DNA of 64,000 bases from Planctomycetaceae bacterium (lineage in GTDB: Bacteria; Planctomycetota; Planctomycetia; Planctomycetales; Planctomycetaceae), in contig JACKHO010000003.1 of assembly GCA_020638955.1 (NCBI GenBank), forward strand, positions 62,001 through 126,000, given 5' to 3'. Below the pieces are notes generated by a model. The model saw nothing but the letters and a program-made list of their open reading frames with translations. It had not been told where the DNA came from and searched no databases. Made by a program: the position numbers and the translations under genes. Below are positions 7,292 through 15,776 of this stretch, in pieces (the stretch's first letter is position 1; each line of letters starts with the position of its first letter).

Positions 7292-9292
7292 TCAAATTCT
7301 ATCGAGGGAATCGAGCCAGCGAATTGTATTCTCAGTCCATTCGGCAGTCAGGCTGCCATTCGCCGCACCTTCCTGGAAATTCAGTGATACGGGGTAATTC
7401 ATGGCTGCCAGAATTCCCGAGAACCGCTTCAGCAGTTCCGTGGCGGGGGTCCCTTCGAAACCGGTGAGCAGGATTTGGCAACGGTAGTCGGGATCGTTGT
7501 CCGGAACACGTTGGCGGTAGACACCGTTCGTTCCCGCGATTCCACGGATTAAATCACGGTGTTTGAACGCCAGTTGAAAGGCAACCGGAACCGAGTCTTC
7601 CAGTCCGCAAACCGCAATGCGATGTGGGTCAACCTTGTACTCTTTTTGAAAGTGACGAACCAAGTCGGCTATGGCTTCGACGTCATCGGCACTCCAGCCA
7701 GCGACATCCCCGGCAAGCGGAGCTAGCAGCAGGATTCCTCGTTGATGGCAGTGGTCCCGAAACAACCGCAGTACCTCGGCTTCCATGGAGTCTCCACCGG
7801 GATGCAGCCAGACCAGCATCCCCAACGGTCGCTCGGGATGATAATTCTCGGGTACATAGCTCCAGTATTTCAGTTCACGTCCGGGCAGTGTGTCCGAGAG
7901 GCGTCCCGTTGAGGATTCAGGGGCGGCTTCTTCTGGAACGACTTCCTTTTCCGGCACAAGTTCGGCCGGGACTTCCGTAGTCAGTCCCCCCAGCTTGATT
8001 CGAAGGGGCACGTTTGCCCTGTCTCGCAATACGCTTGCGGCGACTTCGGTGCCGGGGCGCAGGGGACGCAGCACTTCCAGCAGTGATGCAAAATCTGTGA
8101 TGTCCCGGTCCGCCAGGCTCACCAGGACGTCGCCCGGTTTCATTCCCGCAACGGCGGCAGGTCCATCGGGCATCACTGCACGAATGCCGACGCCCAACTC
8201 TGGTGCTCCGTTACGTTGTGGCAGAATTCCAAGAGAGGCGAATTGGTAGGGCAACAGTTCCGCTGCCAATTCCACTGTGAAGTCGAGGGTTTGCTCCCCA
8301 CGTTTTACTTTCAAGGTCACAGTGTCGCCCGCATAGCGTTTTCCAAGTTCACGTTGCAGGAGCGGAATTCGGGAGACGGCCACATTATCTACGCTGAGGA
8401 TGACATCGCCGGCTTCAAGTCCTGCCTTGTCGCCGGGTGACTCTGGTCGAACAGCCTGAATTTTCGGTGTACCGGCGAGTGGTCCGCGCTCCTGAAATTG
8501 GATTCCAATGAGCCCCTGCTTCAGCGTTTCTCCAGCCTGTAAACGCGGCAGGACACGATAAATGTCCGCCATTGGTACGGCGAAGCCAATGCCTCCGTCG
8601 TACCATTCAACGCCCGCGGTTTCATCGGTTTGCTGCGGTGATAATGGGACAAGTACGCCGAGTGCTCTGCCAGCCAAATCGACGAGTGGTCCGCCGTAAT
8701 TCAGCGGCGAAACCTTGGCGTCGGTTTGAATGGCCCGTCCGTTCAGACGCTCGATGGCACTGACAATTCCGACGGACAAGTTGGGAAACTCCAGTTCAAA
8801 TGTTCTCCCCACGGCCAACGCCCAACTCCCAATGCGGGAAGATTCCACCGGAGCCGGTTGAATGGGGGAAAGGCCACTCGCGTCGACCTTGAGCAGCGTC
8901 AGCATGCGAGACATGTCGTCGCCGACGATTTGGGCAGGTAGCTTTGTGCCGTCCGCGAGCGTAACGACAATGGACGTGGGCTTCGAAATGAAATTGAAGC
9001 GACTGGTAATAATGAACCCGTCAGCGGAAACAACGACTCCGGTTGTCGGCCCTGCGGCGGTTAGTACTTCACCAACCAAATCGACACCCCCGACGGTCTC
9101 GATGCGGACAACCGAGGGGTCGACGGCTGCAACAGCTTGCTGAAACGACGTTTCTTCCAGCGCCGCAATTTCTGGTGTTGCATCAGCCTGGGCGTTGGCC
9201 GCGTCCGCCAGGAGAACAACGCACAGGAAAGCCGCCATTCCTGCGGCAATTGCTGCTCTTAAGGTTCTGAAACTAAACAGCTTACCACACAT
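7292..9292 (-). CDS. DegP/HtrA-like pseudoprotease with two PDZ domains and a dead C-terminal hydrolase domain
   Basis: 666 residues with signal peptide (about 1-35). Residues 50-245 form an HtrA-type trypsin fold, but every catalytic residue is replaced: the His of TNxHV aligns with Phe99 (ITSRFNF), the Asp of the DLALLKV strand with Met130 (MLTLLKV), and the Ser of GNSGGPL with Tyr199 (LNYGGPL). Two PDZ domains follow at about 255-345 and 360-445. After a Glu/Pro-rich linker, residues 480-666 look like an alpha/beta hydrolase of the PHB-depolymerase/peptidase type (SYVPENYHP, WLHPGGD), but its nucleophile elbow reads GLEDS with Glu565 instead of Ser and no catalytic His is seen near the end. 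It is therefore likely a periplasmic binding or scaffold protein. It heads a block with the pseudopilins. Confidence 0.85.
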   Translation of the reverse strand: MCGKLFSFRTLRAAIAAGMAAFLCVVLLADAANAQADATPEIAALEETSFQQAVAAVDPSVVRIETVGGVDLVGEVLTAAGPTTGVVVSADGFIITSRFNFISKPTSIVVTLADGTKLPAQIVGDDMSRMLTLLKVDASGLSPIQPAPVESSRIGSWALAVGRTFELEFPNLSVGIVSAIERLNGRAIQTDAKVSPLNYGGPLVDLAGRALGVLVPLSPQQTDETAGVEWYDGGIGFAVPMADIYRVLPRLQAGETLKQGLIGIQFQERGPLAGTPKIQAVRPESPGDKAGLEAGDVILSVDNVAVSRIPLLQRELGKRYAGDTVTLKVKRGEQTLDFTVELAAELLPYQFASLGILPQRNGAPELGVGIRAVMPDGPAAVAGMKPGDVLVSLADRDITDFASLLEVLRPLRPGTEVAASVLRDRANVPLRIKLGGLTTEVPAELVPEKEVVPEEAAPESSTGRLSDTLPGRELKYWSYVPENYHPERPLGMLVWLHPGGDSMEAEVLRLFRDHCHQRGILLLAPLAGDVAGWSADDVEAIADLVRHFQKEYKVDPHRIAVCGLEDSVPVAFQLAFKHRDLIRGIAGTNGVYRQRVPDNDPDYRCQILLTGFEGTPATELLKRFSGILAAMNYPVSLNFQEGAANGSLTAEWTENTIRWLDSLDRI

Positions 9293-9476
9293 GCTTGAAT
9301 GCGATTTTCTGCTTGAGGGTGGTTAGGTGCGTGGTCTGACGGCGAAGACATGAGAAGTGTGGCATGTCTAACAACGAGATGTAACCCCACCAGCCACGAT
9401 TTGGGCCGCGCGATTTGCCAGTGTCGAGAACAAGTATACAGATGTGCCCTCCAGCCGAAGGGGGCAATCAGCGCAT

Positions 9477-9505
9477 AAAAAAAGCCCGCTCCATCTTGAG
9501 CGGGC
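9477..9505 (-). terminator. Intrinsic terminator (minus strand)
   Basis: Arms GCCCGCTC and GAGCGGGC (9484-9491 and 9498-9505) enclose a 6-base loop; on the minus strand they are followed by seven T residues (9483-9477). The T tract exists only in the minus direction. No annotated minus-strand gene lies directly upstream, which is why an RNA gene or leader is proposed. Confidence 0.85.
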
Positions 9506-9601
9506 CTCCGTGAATCCGGGGAGCTGATAAAGACTCTTTGGAAAATGAAAAAACTTTCCCTAGGTGGAGTCACGGAATGAAATGGGGAATCCATTCGGTA
9601 T
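9477..9601 (-). ncRNA. Candidate small RNA or attenuated leader upstream of the pseudoprotease gene
   Basis: No reading frame explains this stretch, yet it has the layout of a transcript on the minus strand: a promoter-like pair (9608-9635), a long imperfect stem in which 9566-9575 pairs with 9508-9517 (9 of 10 bases), an inner GGAAA/TTTCC stem, and a strong intrinsic terminator with seven T residues at its end. The length would be about 125 nt. Two readings are possible: a free-standing sRNA, or a leader whose terminator controls read-through into the pseudoprotease gene that starts 185 bp further on. The start site is estimated from the -10 box. Confidence 0.5.
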
Positions 9602-9607
9602 TGGATT

Positions 9608-9635
9608 AGAATAACATTGGCAAAAGTACATGCAA
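9608..9635 (-). promoter_or_regulatory. Candidate sigma-70-type promoter for the minus-strand RNA
   Basis: On the minus strand, TTGCAT (9635-9630) and TATTCT (9613-9608) are separated by 16 bases. Each matches four of six consensus bases. The match is moderate, and the call gains support from the structured region and terminator that follow. Confidence 0.4.
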
Positions 9636-9799
9636 GACCTGTGCCAGGAAATCAAAGAAGTTTCTGACGCAAAAAGTGCGGCGAATGCGACTGTTGCAAA
9701 TCAATCCAGTGAGTAACGCGAAATGGTGCGCCCACCGGGATTCACTCGTTTTGCTCGCGAAAAATCCGTAATTCCACGATTCTTAACCAAAAAAAGGCT

Positions 9800-9816
9800 T
9801 TGGCACGCCACCTGCA
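9800..9816 (+). promoter_or_regulatory. Sigma-54 (RpoN) promoter
   Basis: TTGGCACG at 9800-9807 and CTGCA at 9812-9816 place GG and GC exactly 12 bases apart, as required for the -24/-12 elements. Only one base (C for the first T of TTGC) departs from the consensus. Transcription should start near 9827. The next gene on this strand encodes a sigma-54 activator, but an intrinsic terminator stands between them. Confidence 0.75.
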
Positions 9817-9826
9817 TAATGGTCCA

Positions 9827-9911
9827 ATGTTGCCGCAGGACGGACAGGCCCGCACGTCACTGTCGGCACGCGAACAGCGTCCCGGGATCGGTTCCCGGGA
9901 CGCTTTCGTTT
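9827..9911 (+). ncRNA. Candidate sigma-54-dependent small RNA (about 85 nt) or attenuated leader
   Basis: The stretch runs from the predicted start of the sigma-54 promoter to the end of a very stable terminator. It has no usable reading frame. The 5' 48 bases are GC-rich and unstructured by eye; the 3' part is the terminator stem. An RpoN-driven sRNA would parallel GlmY/GlmZ-type RNAs in mechanism of expression only; no sequence likeness is claimed. The alternative is a leader controlling read-through to the regulator gene at 10046. Confidence 0.5.
9876..9911 (+). terminator. Strong intrinsic terminator
   Basis: Perfect 12-bp stem: AGCGTCCCGGGA (9876-9887) and TCCCGGGACGCT (9893-9904), 5-base loop, followed by TTCGTTTT. 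It lies 134 bp before the sigma-54 activator gene. Confidence 0.85.
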
Positions 9912-10005
9912 TGCAATGCACTCGTGTAGCAACGCTGATGCAATTTGCATCGGGCAGATGCGTGCAAGTGCGTGTGCGTTGCGATACGCTGTTCATCAGC
10001 TTGCG

Positions 10006-10034
10006 TTGACAACTTGGTGTAGGTTCACCTGATT
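10006..10034 (+). promoter_or_regulatory. Possible promoter for the FHA-sigma-54 activator gene
   Basis: A perfect TTGACA (10006-10011) is followed after 17 bases by CTGATT, a weak -10 with three of six matches. The ATG is only 12 bases further, so the transcript would have almost no leader. Low confidence; it matters because a separate promoter here would favour the free sRNA reading of 9827-9911. Confidence 0.25.
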
Positions 10035-10045
10035 CAGAAATTCCC

Positions 10046-12067
10046 ATGCACAACGAAGCCGACCGTTCTGGTCGTTCACCATTGTATCTCATTCTTCATC
10101 GCGACTCGGCGCGTCTTGACGTCATTGAATTGCCGTCGAGCGGACGAATCACCGTTGGCCGTGCGCCTTCGAACCGAATCATCCTGAACGACTCAAAGTG
10201 CAGTCGCCAACATTGCGAACTGTTTCTTCATAACAACCAGTGGACCGTCCGCGACCTGGAGAGCCGTAACGGCGTGACCGTGGGGCGCGAGGCAGTTTCG
10301 GGTGATCGTCCCCTGGAACTCGGCGAAACCATCGGCGTCGGCAGTCATGAACTGACACTGACCGACCGCCATCCCGACCAAACCATTAGTCGCCACGATA
10401 CGTTTGAAATCATCGACCGCAAGACGGGCACGCAGTTCGACACGCCCGGCGGAATTCGTCGCCTCGAAAAAGGGGGGCAGGGCGCGACCGACCTTTTCCG
10501 CCTGGCTCGGATTATGGCGGCGGCGGAAACGGAGCAGGAGCTGTGTGAAACAGTGCTGCGCGGACTGACCATTCGCACGTCGGCCTCGATGGGCGGAGTC
10601 CTGCTGATGCCTCTCGGAGCATCCGCCACTGCGGCTAATCTTCAGGTGCGTGCCGTTCATCCCGACGCAGGAGTTCCTGCGTTTTCGACGTACCTCTCTG
10701 GCGTTGTCCTGGACGATGGGCATGCAGTTCTCGCTCAGGACCTTTCGGGAAACAAAGCCCTCGCTGTACACGACAGTATTGAAACGCTGAGTGCCGAGAG
10801 TGTCATTTGCGTCCCGATTCGGCATGCAGGCGAAGTCTACGGCGTCATTCATCTTTACAGCCGCAATAAGGACCACCAGTTCTCGCATGACGACCTCGAG
10901 TACTGCCTCGGCGTCGCTGACCAAATGGGGGACCACCTGTATGGCATCAGGCAGAAGCAGGATCTCGAAGCGGGTTTGGATAAAGCGCGCGTGCAGGTCG
11001 CCGAACTGCAGGATCAACTGGCCGTTGAATCGGAACTCGTGGGGCACAGCCCAACTCTGGAACGGGTGCGACAAATTATTTCCCGCGTCGCGCCCTCCGA
11101 CGCCACAGTGCTTGTGCGTGGCGAAAGCGGCGTGGGTAAGGAATTGGTTGCCCGTGCTGTTCACCTTAACAGCAACCGTCGCGAAGGGCCGTTTGTCTGC
11201 GTGAACTGCGCGGCCCTCACGGAAAGTCTGCTCGAAAGCGAATTGTTTGGCCACGAAAAAGGGGCGTTCACCGGGGCCGCGGCACAACGCGCTGGTAAGT
11301 TCGAACAGGCCGATGGGGGCACCCTTTTCCTCGACGAAATTGGGGAAATGAGTCCCGAAATCCAGGCGAAGTTTCTGAGAGTTTTGGAAGGACAGGCGTT
11401 TGAACGCGTGGGAGGTGGCAAGGCGATCAACACAAACGTCCGGGTGGTGACCGCGACCAACCGCAATTTGGAAGAAGCGGTGCAACAGGGAGAATTCCGT
11501 CGCGATTTGTTCTTTCGTCTGCAGGTCATCGAACTGACAGTTCCGGCATTGCGCGAGCATCCTGAAGACATTCCCGCCATCGCCCAGCATTTTGTTGAGC
11601 GGTTCAGCAAGCAGAGCCATCGAAAAATCCGAGGACTCACCACCACTGCCGTGCGCAAGCTACAACAACACGACTGGCCCGGAAACGTGCGTGAGTTACG
11701 AAATGTGATTGAACGCGCCGTCATTCTGGCGGAAGACGAAATGCTCGGTCCGGAAGATATTGTCCTCACGCGACTGACTATCGATCCCACTCCTCAGGTC
11801 GGCACGGCACCACAGTCAGCGACGACGGAAGAAAAGCCAGCGGATACGGCCATCGACCCGCTCCGTGACTTGTTTGGGAGCTTTATCCAAAAGGAAATTA
11901 GCCTCGAAGAACTGGATCGGCTTTACATTCTGGCAGTTCTTGATGCTTTCGACGGGAACAAGTCGGCTGCGGCGCGACTTTTGCAATTTGAACGAACGAC
12001 ACTCGATCGCCGACTCAAGAAGTATGGTATGAGTCGTCCCGGCGAAGACGATGACACGGAAGTCTAA
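10046..12067 (+). CDS. Sigma-54-dependent transcriptional activator: FHA-GAF-AAA+-HTH
   Basis: A 673-residue bacterial enhancer-binding protein. Order: FHA domain at about 15-105 (VGRAPSNRIIL, SRQHCEL, RNGV), GAF domain at about 155-305, short coiled segment, AAA+ domain at about 330-570 with Walker A GESGVGKE (near 358), an intact GAFTGA loop (406-411) that contacts sigma-54, Walker B GTLFLDEIGE, and arginine-finger region FRRDLFFR. A C-terminal Fis-type HTH at about 625-662 (GNKSAAARLLQFERTTLDRRLKKYG) binds DNA. The FHA domain points to control by a phosphothreonine partner, i.e. a Ser/Thr kinase, and the GAF domain to a ligand. It has no receiver domain. It sits downstream of the sigma-54 promoter at 9800. 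Confidence 0.95.
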   Translation: MHNEADRSGRSPLYLILHRDSARLDVIELPSSGRITVGRAPSNRIILNDSKCSRQHCELFLHNNQWTVRDLESRNGVTVGREAVSGDRPLELGETIGVGSHELTLTDRHPDQTISRHDTFEIIDRKTGTQFDTPGGIRRLEKGGQGATDLFRLARIMAAAETEQELCETVLRGLTIRTSASMGGVLLMPLGASATAANLQVRAVHPDAGVPAFSTYLSGVVLDDGHAVLAQDLSGNKALAVHDSIETLSAESVICVPIRHAGEVYGVIHLYSRNKDHQFSHDDLEYCLGVADQMGDHLYGIRQKQDLEAGLDKARVQVAELQDQLAVESELVGHSPTLERVRQIISRVAPSDATVLVRGESGVGKELVARAVHLNSNRREGPFVCVNCAALTESLLESELFGHEKGAFTGAAAQRAGKFEQADGGTLFLDEIGEMSPEIQAKFLRVLEGQAFERVGGGKAINTNVRVVTATNRNLEEAVQQGEFRRDLFFRLQVIELTVPALREHPEDIPAIAQHFVERFSKQSHRKIRGLTTTAVRKLQQHDWPGNVRELRNVIERAVILAEDEMLGPEDIVLTRLTIDPTPQVGTAPQSATTEEKPADTAIDPLRDLFGSFIQKEISLEELDRLYILAVLDAFDGNKSAAARLLQFERTTLDRRLKKYGMSRPGEDDDTEV

Positions 12068-12105
12068 GAAGTCTTCTGTTGTCATTCGGCATGGACCAGC
12101 CGCGC

Positions 12106-12945
12106 CTAAAGTGTCACAGACGTCCCACAATTCGTGAGCATCCAGTCTGCGACGTTGCCGAAGAGTTCCTGCCAGCCGGTTTCGTTGTGCAGTTCGTGGG
12201 CCAGGCCAGGCAGCAGGCGGAATGTTGCCTGTGGCACCCGACTGCAAAATTCCGAGGTGCCTTCAGCCAGCGTGACTTTGTCGTCCGGGGAGTGCAAAGC
12301 CAGTACTGGGAGTTGGCAATTCGTTGCCGCGTCGAGTGCAGTAAGTCCTGCGTCATACGCCGCGACAGCGAGTCGCAACGAGACGGTGCGATGAAACAGG
12401 GGATCTTCCAGATAGCGTTTCACCGCATCGGGATCGCCCGTCAAATCTTGAATCGGTGGTGTAGCGGGAATTCGCCAGGTCGGCAGCATTCGGGCCCCGA
12501 GTCGAAACGCGTATTCCTTCCAGCCCGGTACAGGTTTTGTCAGGCGGAACCAGGGTGCTGTCAGCACGGCCGCTCGCACTCGCGAGTGATGTCGCTGGGT
12601 CAGCCAGTTCGCGACAATACCGCCACCCATGCTGTGTGCGTGCAGCACCGTCGGCAATGGTGCACTCCTGTTGCATTCGTCCAGCAGCAAGTCGATGTCA
12701 TCCAGGAAGAGGCGGTAGTCGGGGACATCACCTCGCAATCCATCGGACCGACCATGACCACGCAAATCGGGTGCGAAAACTTCCAGCCGGTGACGCGAGT
12801 AGAAGTCCATCAAATGATGGTAGCGTCCAGCGTGTTCGCTCAGTCCATGTACCAGCAGCACTCGTCCAACCGGTGACCGTGCTGGGCGACAAATGTGGAC
12901 ATGCAGCCGAGTGCCATCCCCGGCATTGAGGTATCTGGTTTCCAT
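12106..12945 (-). CDS. Alpha/beta hydrolase, monoacylglycerol lipase/lysophospholipase-like
   Basis: 279 residues with the family order: LLVHGLSEHAGRY oxyanion region near 31-42, DLRGHGRSDG, nucleophile elbow AHSMGG with Ser105, acid residue in LHSPDDKV near 220 and histidine in LAHELHNE near 250. These match cytoplasmic monoacylglycerol lipases (serine aminopeptidase S33 fold). It has no signal peptide. It is convergent with the activator gene (38 bp between stop codons) and lies 37 bp downstream of the beta-CASP gene on the same strand. It probably hydrolyses monoacylglycerols or lysolipids. Confidence 0.88.
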   Translation of the reverse strand: METRYLNAGDGTRLHVHICRPARSPVGRVLLVHGLSEHAGRYHHLMDFYSRHRLEVFAPDLRGHGRSDGLRGDVPDYRLFLDDIDLLLDECNRSAPLPTVLHAHSMGGGIVANWLTQRHHSRVRAAVLTAPWFRLTKPVPGWKEYAFRLGARMLPTWRIPATPPIQDLTGDPDAVKRYLEDPLFHRTVSLRLAVAAYDAGLTALDAATNCQLPVLALHSPDDKVTLAEGTSEFCSRVPQATFRLLPGLAHELHNETGWQELFGNVADWMLTNCGTSVTL

Positions 12946-12982
12946 TTCCAGACTGCACTACTCCCGAAAAAATGCCTTGGCC

Positions 12983-14380
12983 TCAGTCGATGGTAAATGT
13001 CTGTCCGCGGCGCGGGATGATGGGCATTTCATCACAGTAATCCTTGAGAATGCTCCGCAACCCTTCCGCCGATTCCGGCTCGCCATGCACAATGAACGCC
13101 TGTCCAAAATGGCCGCGTTTGGTGCTTTCGGAGAACCACCATTTGAAATCCATAACATCGGCGTGTGCCGACAATCCTTCCAGTTGTTCCACTTCCGCCC
13201 GCAGCGTGAAGTCGCGGTCAAATATCTTCACATAGTCACGGCGTTCCGCAATTTGTCGTCCGAGTGTTCCTGGCGCCTGATACCCCATGAGCACAATCGA
13301 ATTCCGCTCGTCGCCGACACCGTGGGCCAAATGGTGTACCACCCGGCCCCCTTCACACATGCCACTGGCCGAAATGATAACACACGGCTCGTCGCGGTCG
13401 TTGATCGCTTTGCTTTCGTGCTGAGTTTCCACGTAGGTCAACGTCTCGAAGTCGAAGGGATACGGGTCATCCTTCATCGATTCCTGCACATTTTCATTGA
13501 GGATGTCATCGTGCCGGCGGAAGATTTTTGTAAGCCGTGTGGCGAGTGGACTGTCGACATACACAGGTACCCACGGCAGTTCTCCTTTGTTGAAGAGCTC
13601 ATTGAGTGAATACACGACCTGCTGAGTACGTCCCAGGCTGAACGCCGGAATGATGACCCGTCCCCCGCGTTTTGTGGTGCGCCGAATCGCGTCGAGCAAA
13701 TTCTGTTTCAAGTCGGAAACTGGAGGATGCACACGGTTGCCGTACGTGGATTCCGTAATCAGCACGTCGGCCCCTTCGACAGGTGAAGGGTCTTCGAGCA
13801 GCGGCATGTCTCGGCGCCCCAAATCGCCAGTGAAAACTACGCGTTTCCACTCACCTTCATCCTTGAGTTCAAGTTCAACAATTGCCGCCCCCAAAATATG
13901 ACCAGCCGTGCGGAACGTGAGGCGACAGTCGTTCCCCAACTCCTGAGTGTCATCGAATCCGAATGGCTCGAACAGCTTCATGAGCCCCGAGACATCGTCG
14001 GATGAATACAGTGGCTCGAAGGAGGGGTGTCCGGGCTTCAATTTGCGCTGAAGATACTTGGCATCTTCAGCCTGAATTTTCGCGGAGTCCTGCAACATGA
14101 GTTCCGCGATGTCCGCCGTCGCCTCGGTCGAGAAAACAGGCCCTCGATAGCCGCAGCGATACAGCCGCGGCATAATCCCGCAGTGATCGGCGTGAGCATG
14201 CGAGAGGATGACCGCGTCGAGGTGTTGCGGGCCACAGCCGAAGCTCTCGTTTTTCCGACGCGCTTCGGCGCGCGGTCCCTGAAAGAGGCCGCAATCCAGC
14301 AGAATGCGACGTTCACTCGTTTCAATCAAATGCTGGCTGCCAGTGACCTCGCCAGCGGCTCCGTGAAAGGTGATTTTCAT
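12983..14380 (-). CDS. Metallo-beta-lactamase/beta-CASP RNA-processing nuclease
   Basis: 465 residues. Metal-binding motif HAHADH at 61-66 near the end of the first third, further MBL histidines and acids (GHILGA near 163, TGDLGRRDMP), then the beta-CASP insert and C-terminal motifs SASGMCEGGRVVHH and VHGEPE. This is the CPSF73-like family of endo/exoribonucleases that act on RNA. ATG at 14380 is used; the GTG before it is less likely. Length and motif order are normal and all metal ligands seem intact. The next gene upstream on the strand is the App1 gene. Confidence 0.93.
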   Translation of the reverse strand: MKITFHGAAGEVTGSQHLIETSERRILLDCGLFQGPRAEARRKNESFGCGPQHLDAVILSHAHADHCGIMPRLYRCGYRGPVFSTEATADIAELMLQDSAKIQAEDAKYLQRKLKPGHPSFEPLYSSDDVSGLMKLFEPFGFDDTQELGNDCRLTFRTAGHILGAAIVELELKDEGEWKRVVFTGDLGRRDMPLLEDPSPVEGADVLITESTYGNRVHPPVSDLKQNLLDAIRRTTKRGGRVIIPAFSLGRTQQVVYSLNELFNKGELPWVPVYVDSPLATRLTKIFRRHDDILNENVQESMKDDPYPFDFETLTYVETQHESKAINDRDEPCVIISASGMCEGGRVVHHLAHGVGDERNSIVLMGYQAPGTLGRQIAERRDYVKIFDRDFTLRAEVEQLEGLSAHADVMDFKWWFSESTKRGHFGQAFIVHGEPESAEGLRSILKDYCDEMPIIPRRGQTFTID

Positions 14381-14446
14381 CACGGAAATGTGGATGAATT
14401 CAGAAGTTGTGTCGAGAGGAATTCAGGATTCCTGACCGATCAATCC

Positions 14447-15562
14447 TCATTCCGGCGGTTTCCCGACGCTCGACACGCTTCCCAGTTCCTCAGACGACTC
14501 GAAAATCGTCCACCGGTCGGAGCGGCCAGGATCCAGGTGCTCGATTTCACGCTGGTCGAGTCCGTCCGGATTATGTCGTCCGGAAACCTGACGGATGAAA
14601 ATGTGCCGAATTTGATTCCCGAAAGTCTGGCCGATTTGACCATACAGTTCCGCGTCACGTTCGCCAGCATCGCCGCACAGGATGAAGTAACGACCGGGAA
14701 ACGCACGGAGAATTTGCTCAATGGAAGCTCGTTTGCTGCGAAACGAGCCTTCTCCTTGTTTATCCGAACTGAGTTCCCGCAAGCCGACATAACGCAAATG
14801 CAAACTACCGGCCGGGAAACCATCGGTCGTCAACCACTGATCCAGCGGTTCATACAGCGGCCACGGACTTGCCGAGACATAGTGAAAGCTGCACCCTTCG
14901 TCGGCCCACCTGCGGTAGATGGCGGGCATTCCATCGACCGCCTGAAATTCCCTCGCAAATGTATTGCGCAGAAGTTCACCGCGGTCGGCCGTGTTGGTCA
15001 CCTTAATGGTGTCGTCGACATCGGAAATGACCGACACACCCGTCGGCGACAAAAGCTCGACGTCGCCAGCGAACACCCGGCCATCATCTTCGGGAAGTTC
15101 GACGCTGAACCGCACGAACCGGCGACCATCCGGCAGAGTCACGGTTGCCCCCTCCAGGTCACTGGCGGGCATGGTCAATGTCGTCTCGAAATGACCATGT
15201 TCAGTGGTATCTGGCAATGAGAAGGCCTGTTCGCCAATCATGACGGGGATCGATTTGCCGCTACGATTCTCGTGCAGAAACAACTGGGCACGTTTCAAGA
15301 ATCGTTCATGCTGGCCGTTCTCACGTTCGGGGCGAACGTAGCGGCTCAGGATGAAAATCATTGCGCGGCTGCTGAGAAACTTCCGATTGGGGCCATAGAC
15401 CCGACCGTGCACTCGCAAATGCCAGCAGTCCCCCGCCGGGCTGTAGTAACCATATCCCCGGTAAAACAGTACGGTTTCTTTCTCATGAACCGTCTGCTTT
15501 CGCGATTTGGGATTTCGCTCTGACCGGGACATACTGCTGCTGTTACTCCTGAGACCCCACAT
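14447..15562 (-). CDS. App1 family phosphatase (DUF2183, phosphatidate phosphatase-like)
   Basis: Contains the HAD-type motif SDVDDT (near 195-200, DxDxT) typical of App1 catalytic domains, followed by YVSASPWPLYEPL and GSLHLRY, then FILCGDAGERDAELYGQI at the C-terminal end, also App1 signatures. Yeast App1 is a phosphatidate phosphatase; bacterial members are uncharacterised, so phospholipid or phosphorylated-lipid hydrolysis is inferred. ATG at 15562 is chosen because AGGAG lies 8 bases before it; a GTG three codons earlier and an ATG ten codons later are alternatives. No signal peptide is obvious. It may be cotranscribed with the beta-CASP gene, 66 bp downstream. Confidence 0.85.
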   Translation of the reverse strand: MWGLRSNSSSMSRSERNPKSRKQTVHEKETVLFYRGYGYYSPAGDCWHLRVHGRVYGPNRKFLSSRAMIFILSRYVRPERENGQHERFLKRAQLFLHENRSGKSIPVMIGEQAFSLPDTTEHGHFETTLTMPASDLEGATVTLPDGRRFVRFSVELPEDDGRVFAGDVELLSPTGVSVISDVDDTIKVTNTADRGELLRNTFAREFQAVDGMPAIYRRWADEGCSFHYVSASPWPLYEPLDQWLTTDGFPAGSLHLRYVGLRELSSDKQGEGSFRSKRASIEQILRAFPGRYFILCGDAGERDAELYGQIGQTFGNQIRHIFIRQVSGRHNPDGLDQREIEHLDPGRSDRWTIFESSEELGSVSSVGKPPE

Positions 15563-15776
15563 CAGCGCCACTCCTCGCGTGAAACGAGACCGTTGGGCAT
15601 TTTCCTCCTGCCCACGACTGCTCAGGTGAGAACGTAGTCAAATCTCCTAAGGACCGATCAAACTTCGATGAATTCTCCAGAAACTGGAAAACTAATCCGA
15701 ATCCTGACCGCCTACCTTTGTAGCAGATGCGGGGGTGTTTCCAAAAGTAAACAGCCCCGGTCTTTCAAAACAATCG

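Noticed and set aside
10193..11620. Long open frame of 475 codons on the minus strand
   Set aside because: It lies fully opposite the FHA-sigma-54 activator, whose domains are clear; the translation has no recognisable fold and results from high GC at third positions.
12079..12876. Open frame of 265 codons on the plus strand
   Set aside because: Antisense to the monoacylglycerol lipase-like gene, which has an intact catalytic triad.
14027..15220. Open frame of 397 codons on the plus strand
   Set aside because: Lies opposite the App1 and beta-CASP genes, both well supported by motifs; composition is Arg/His/Ser rich and unlike a protein.
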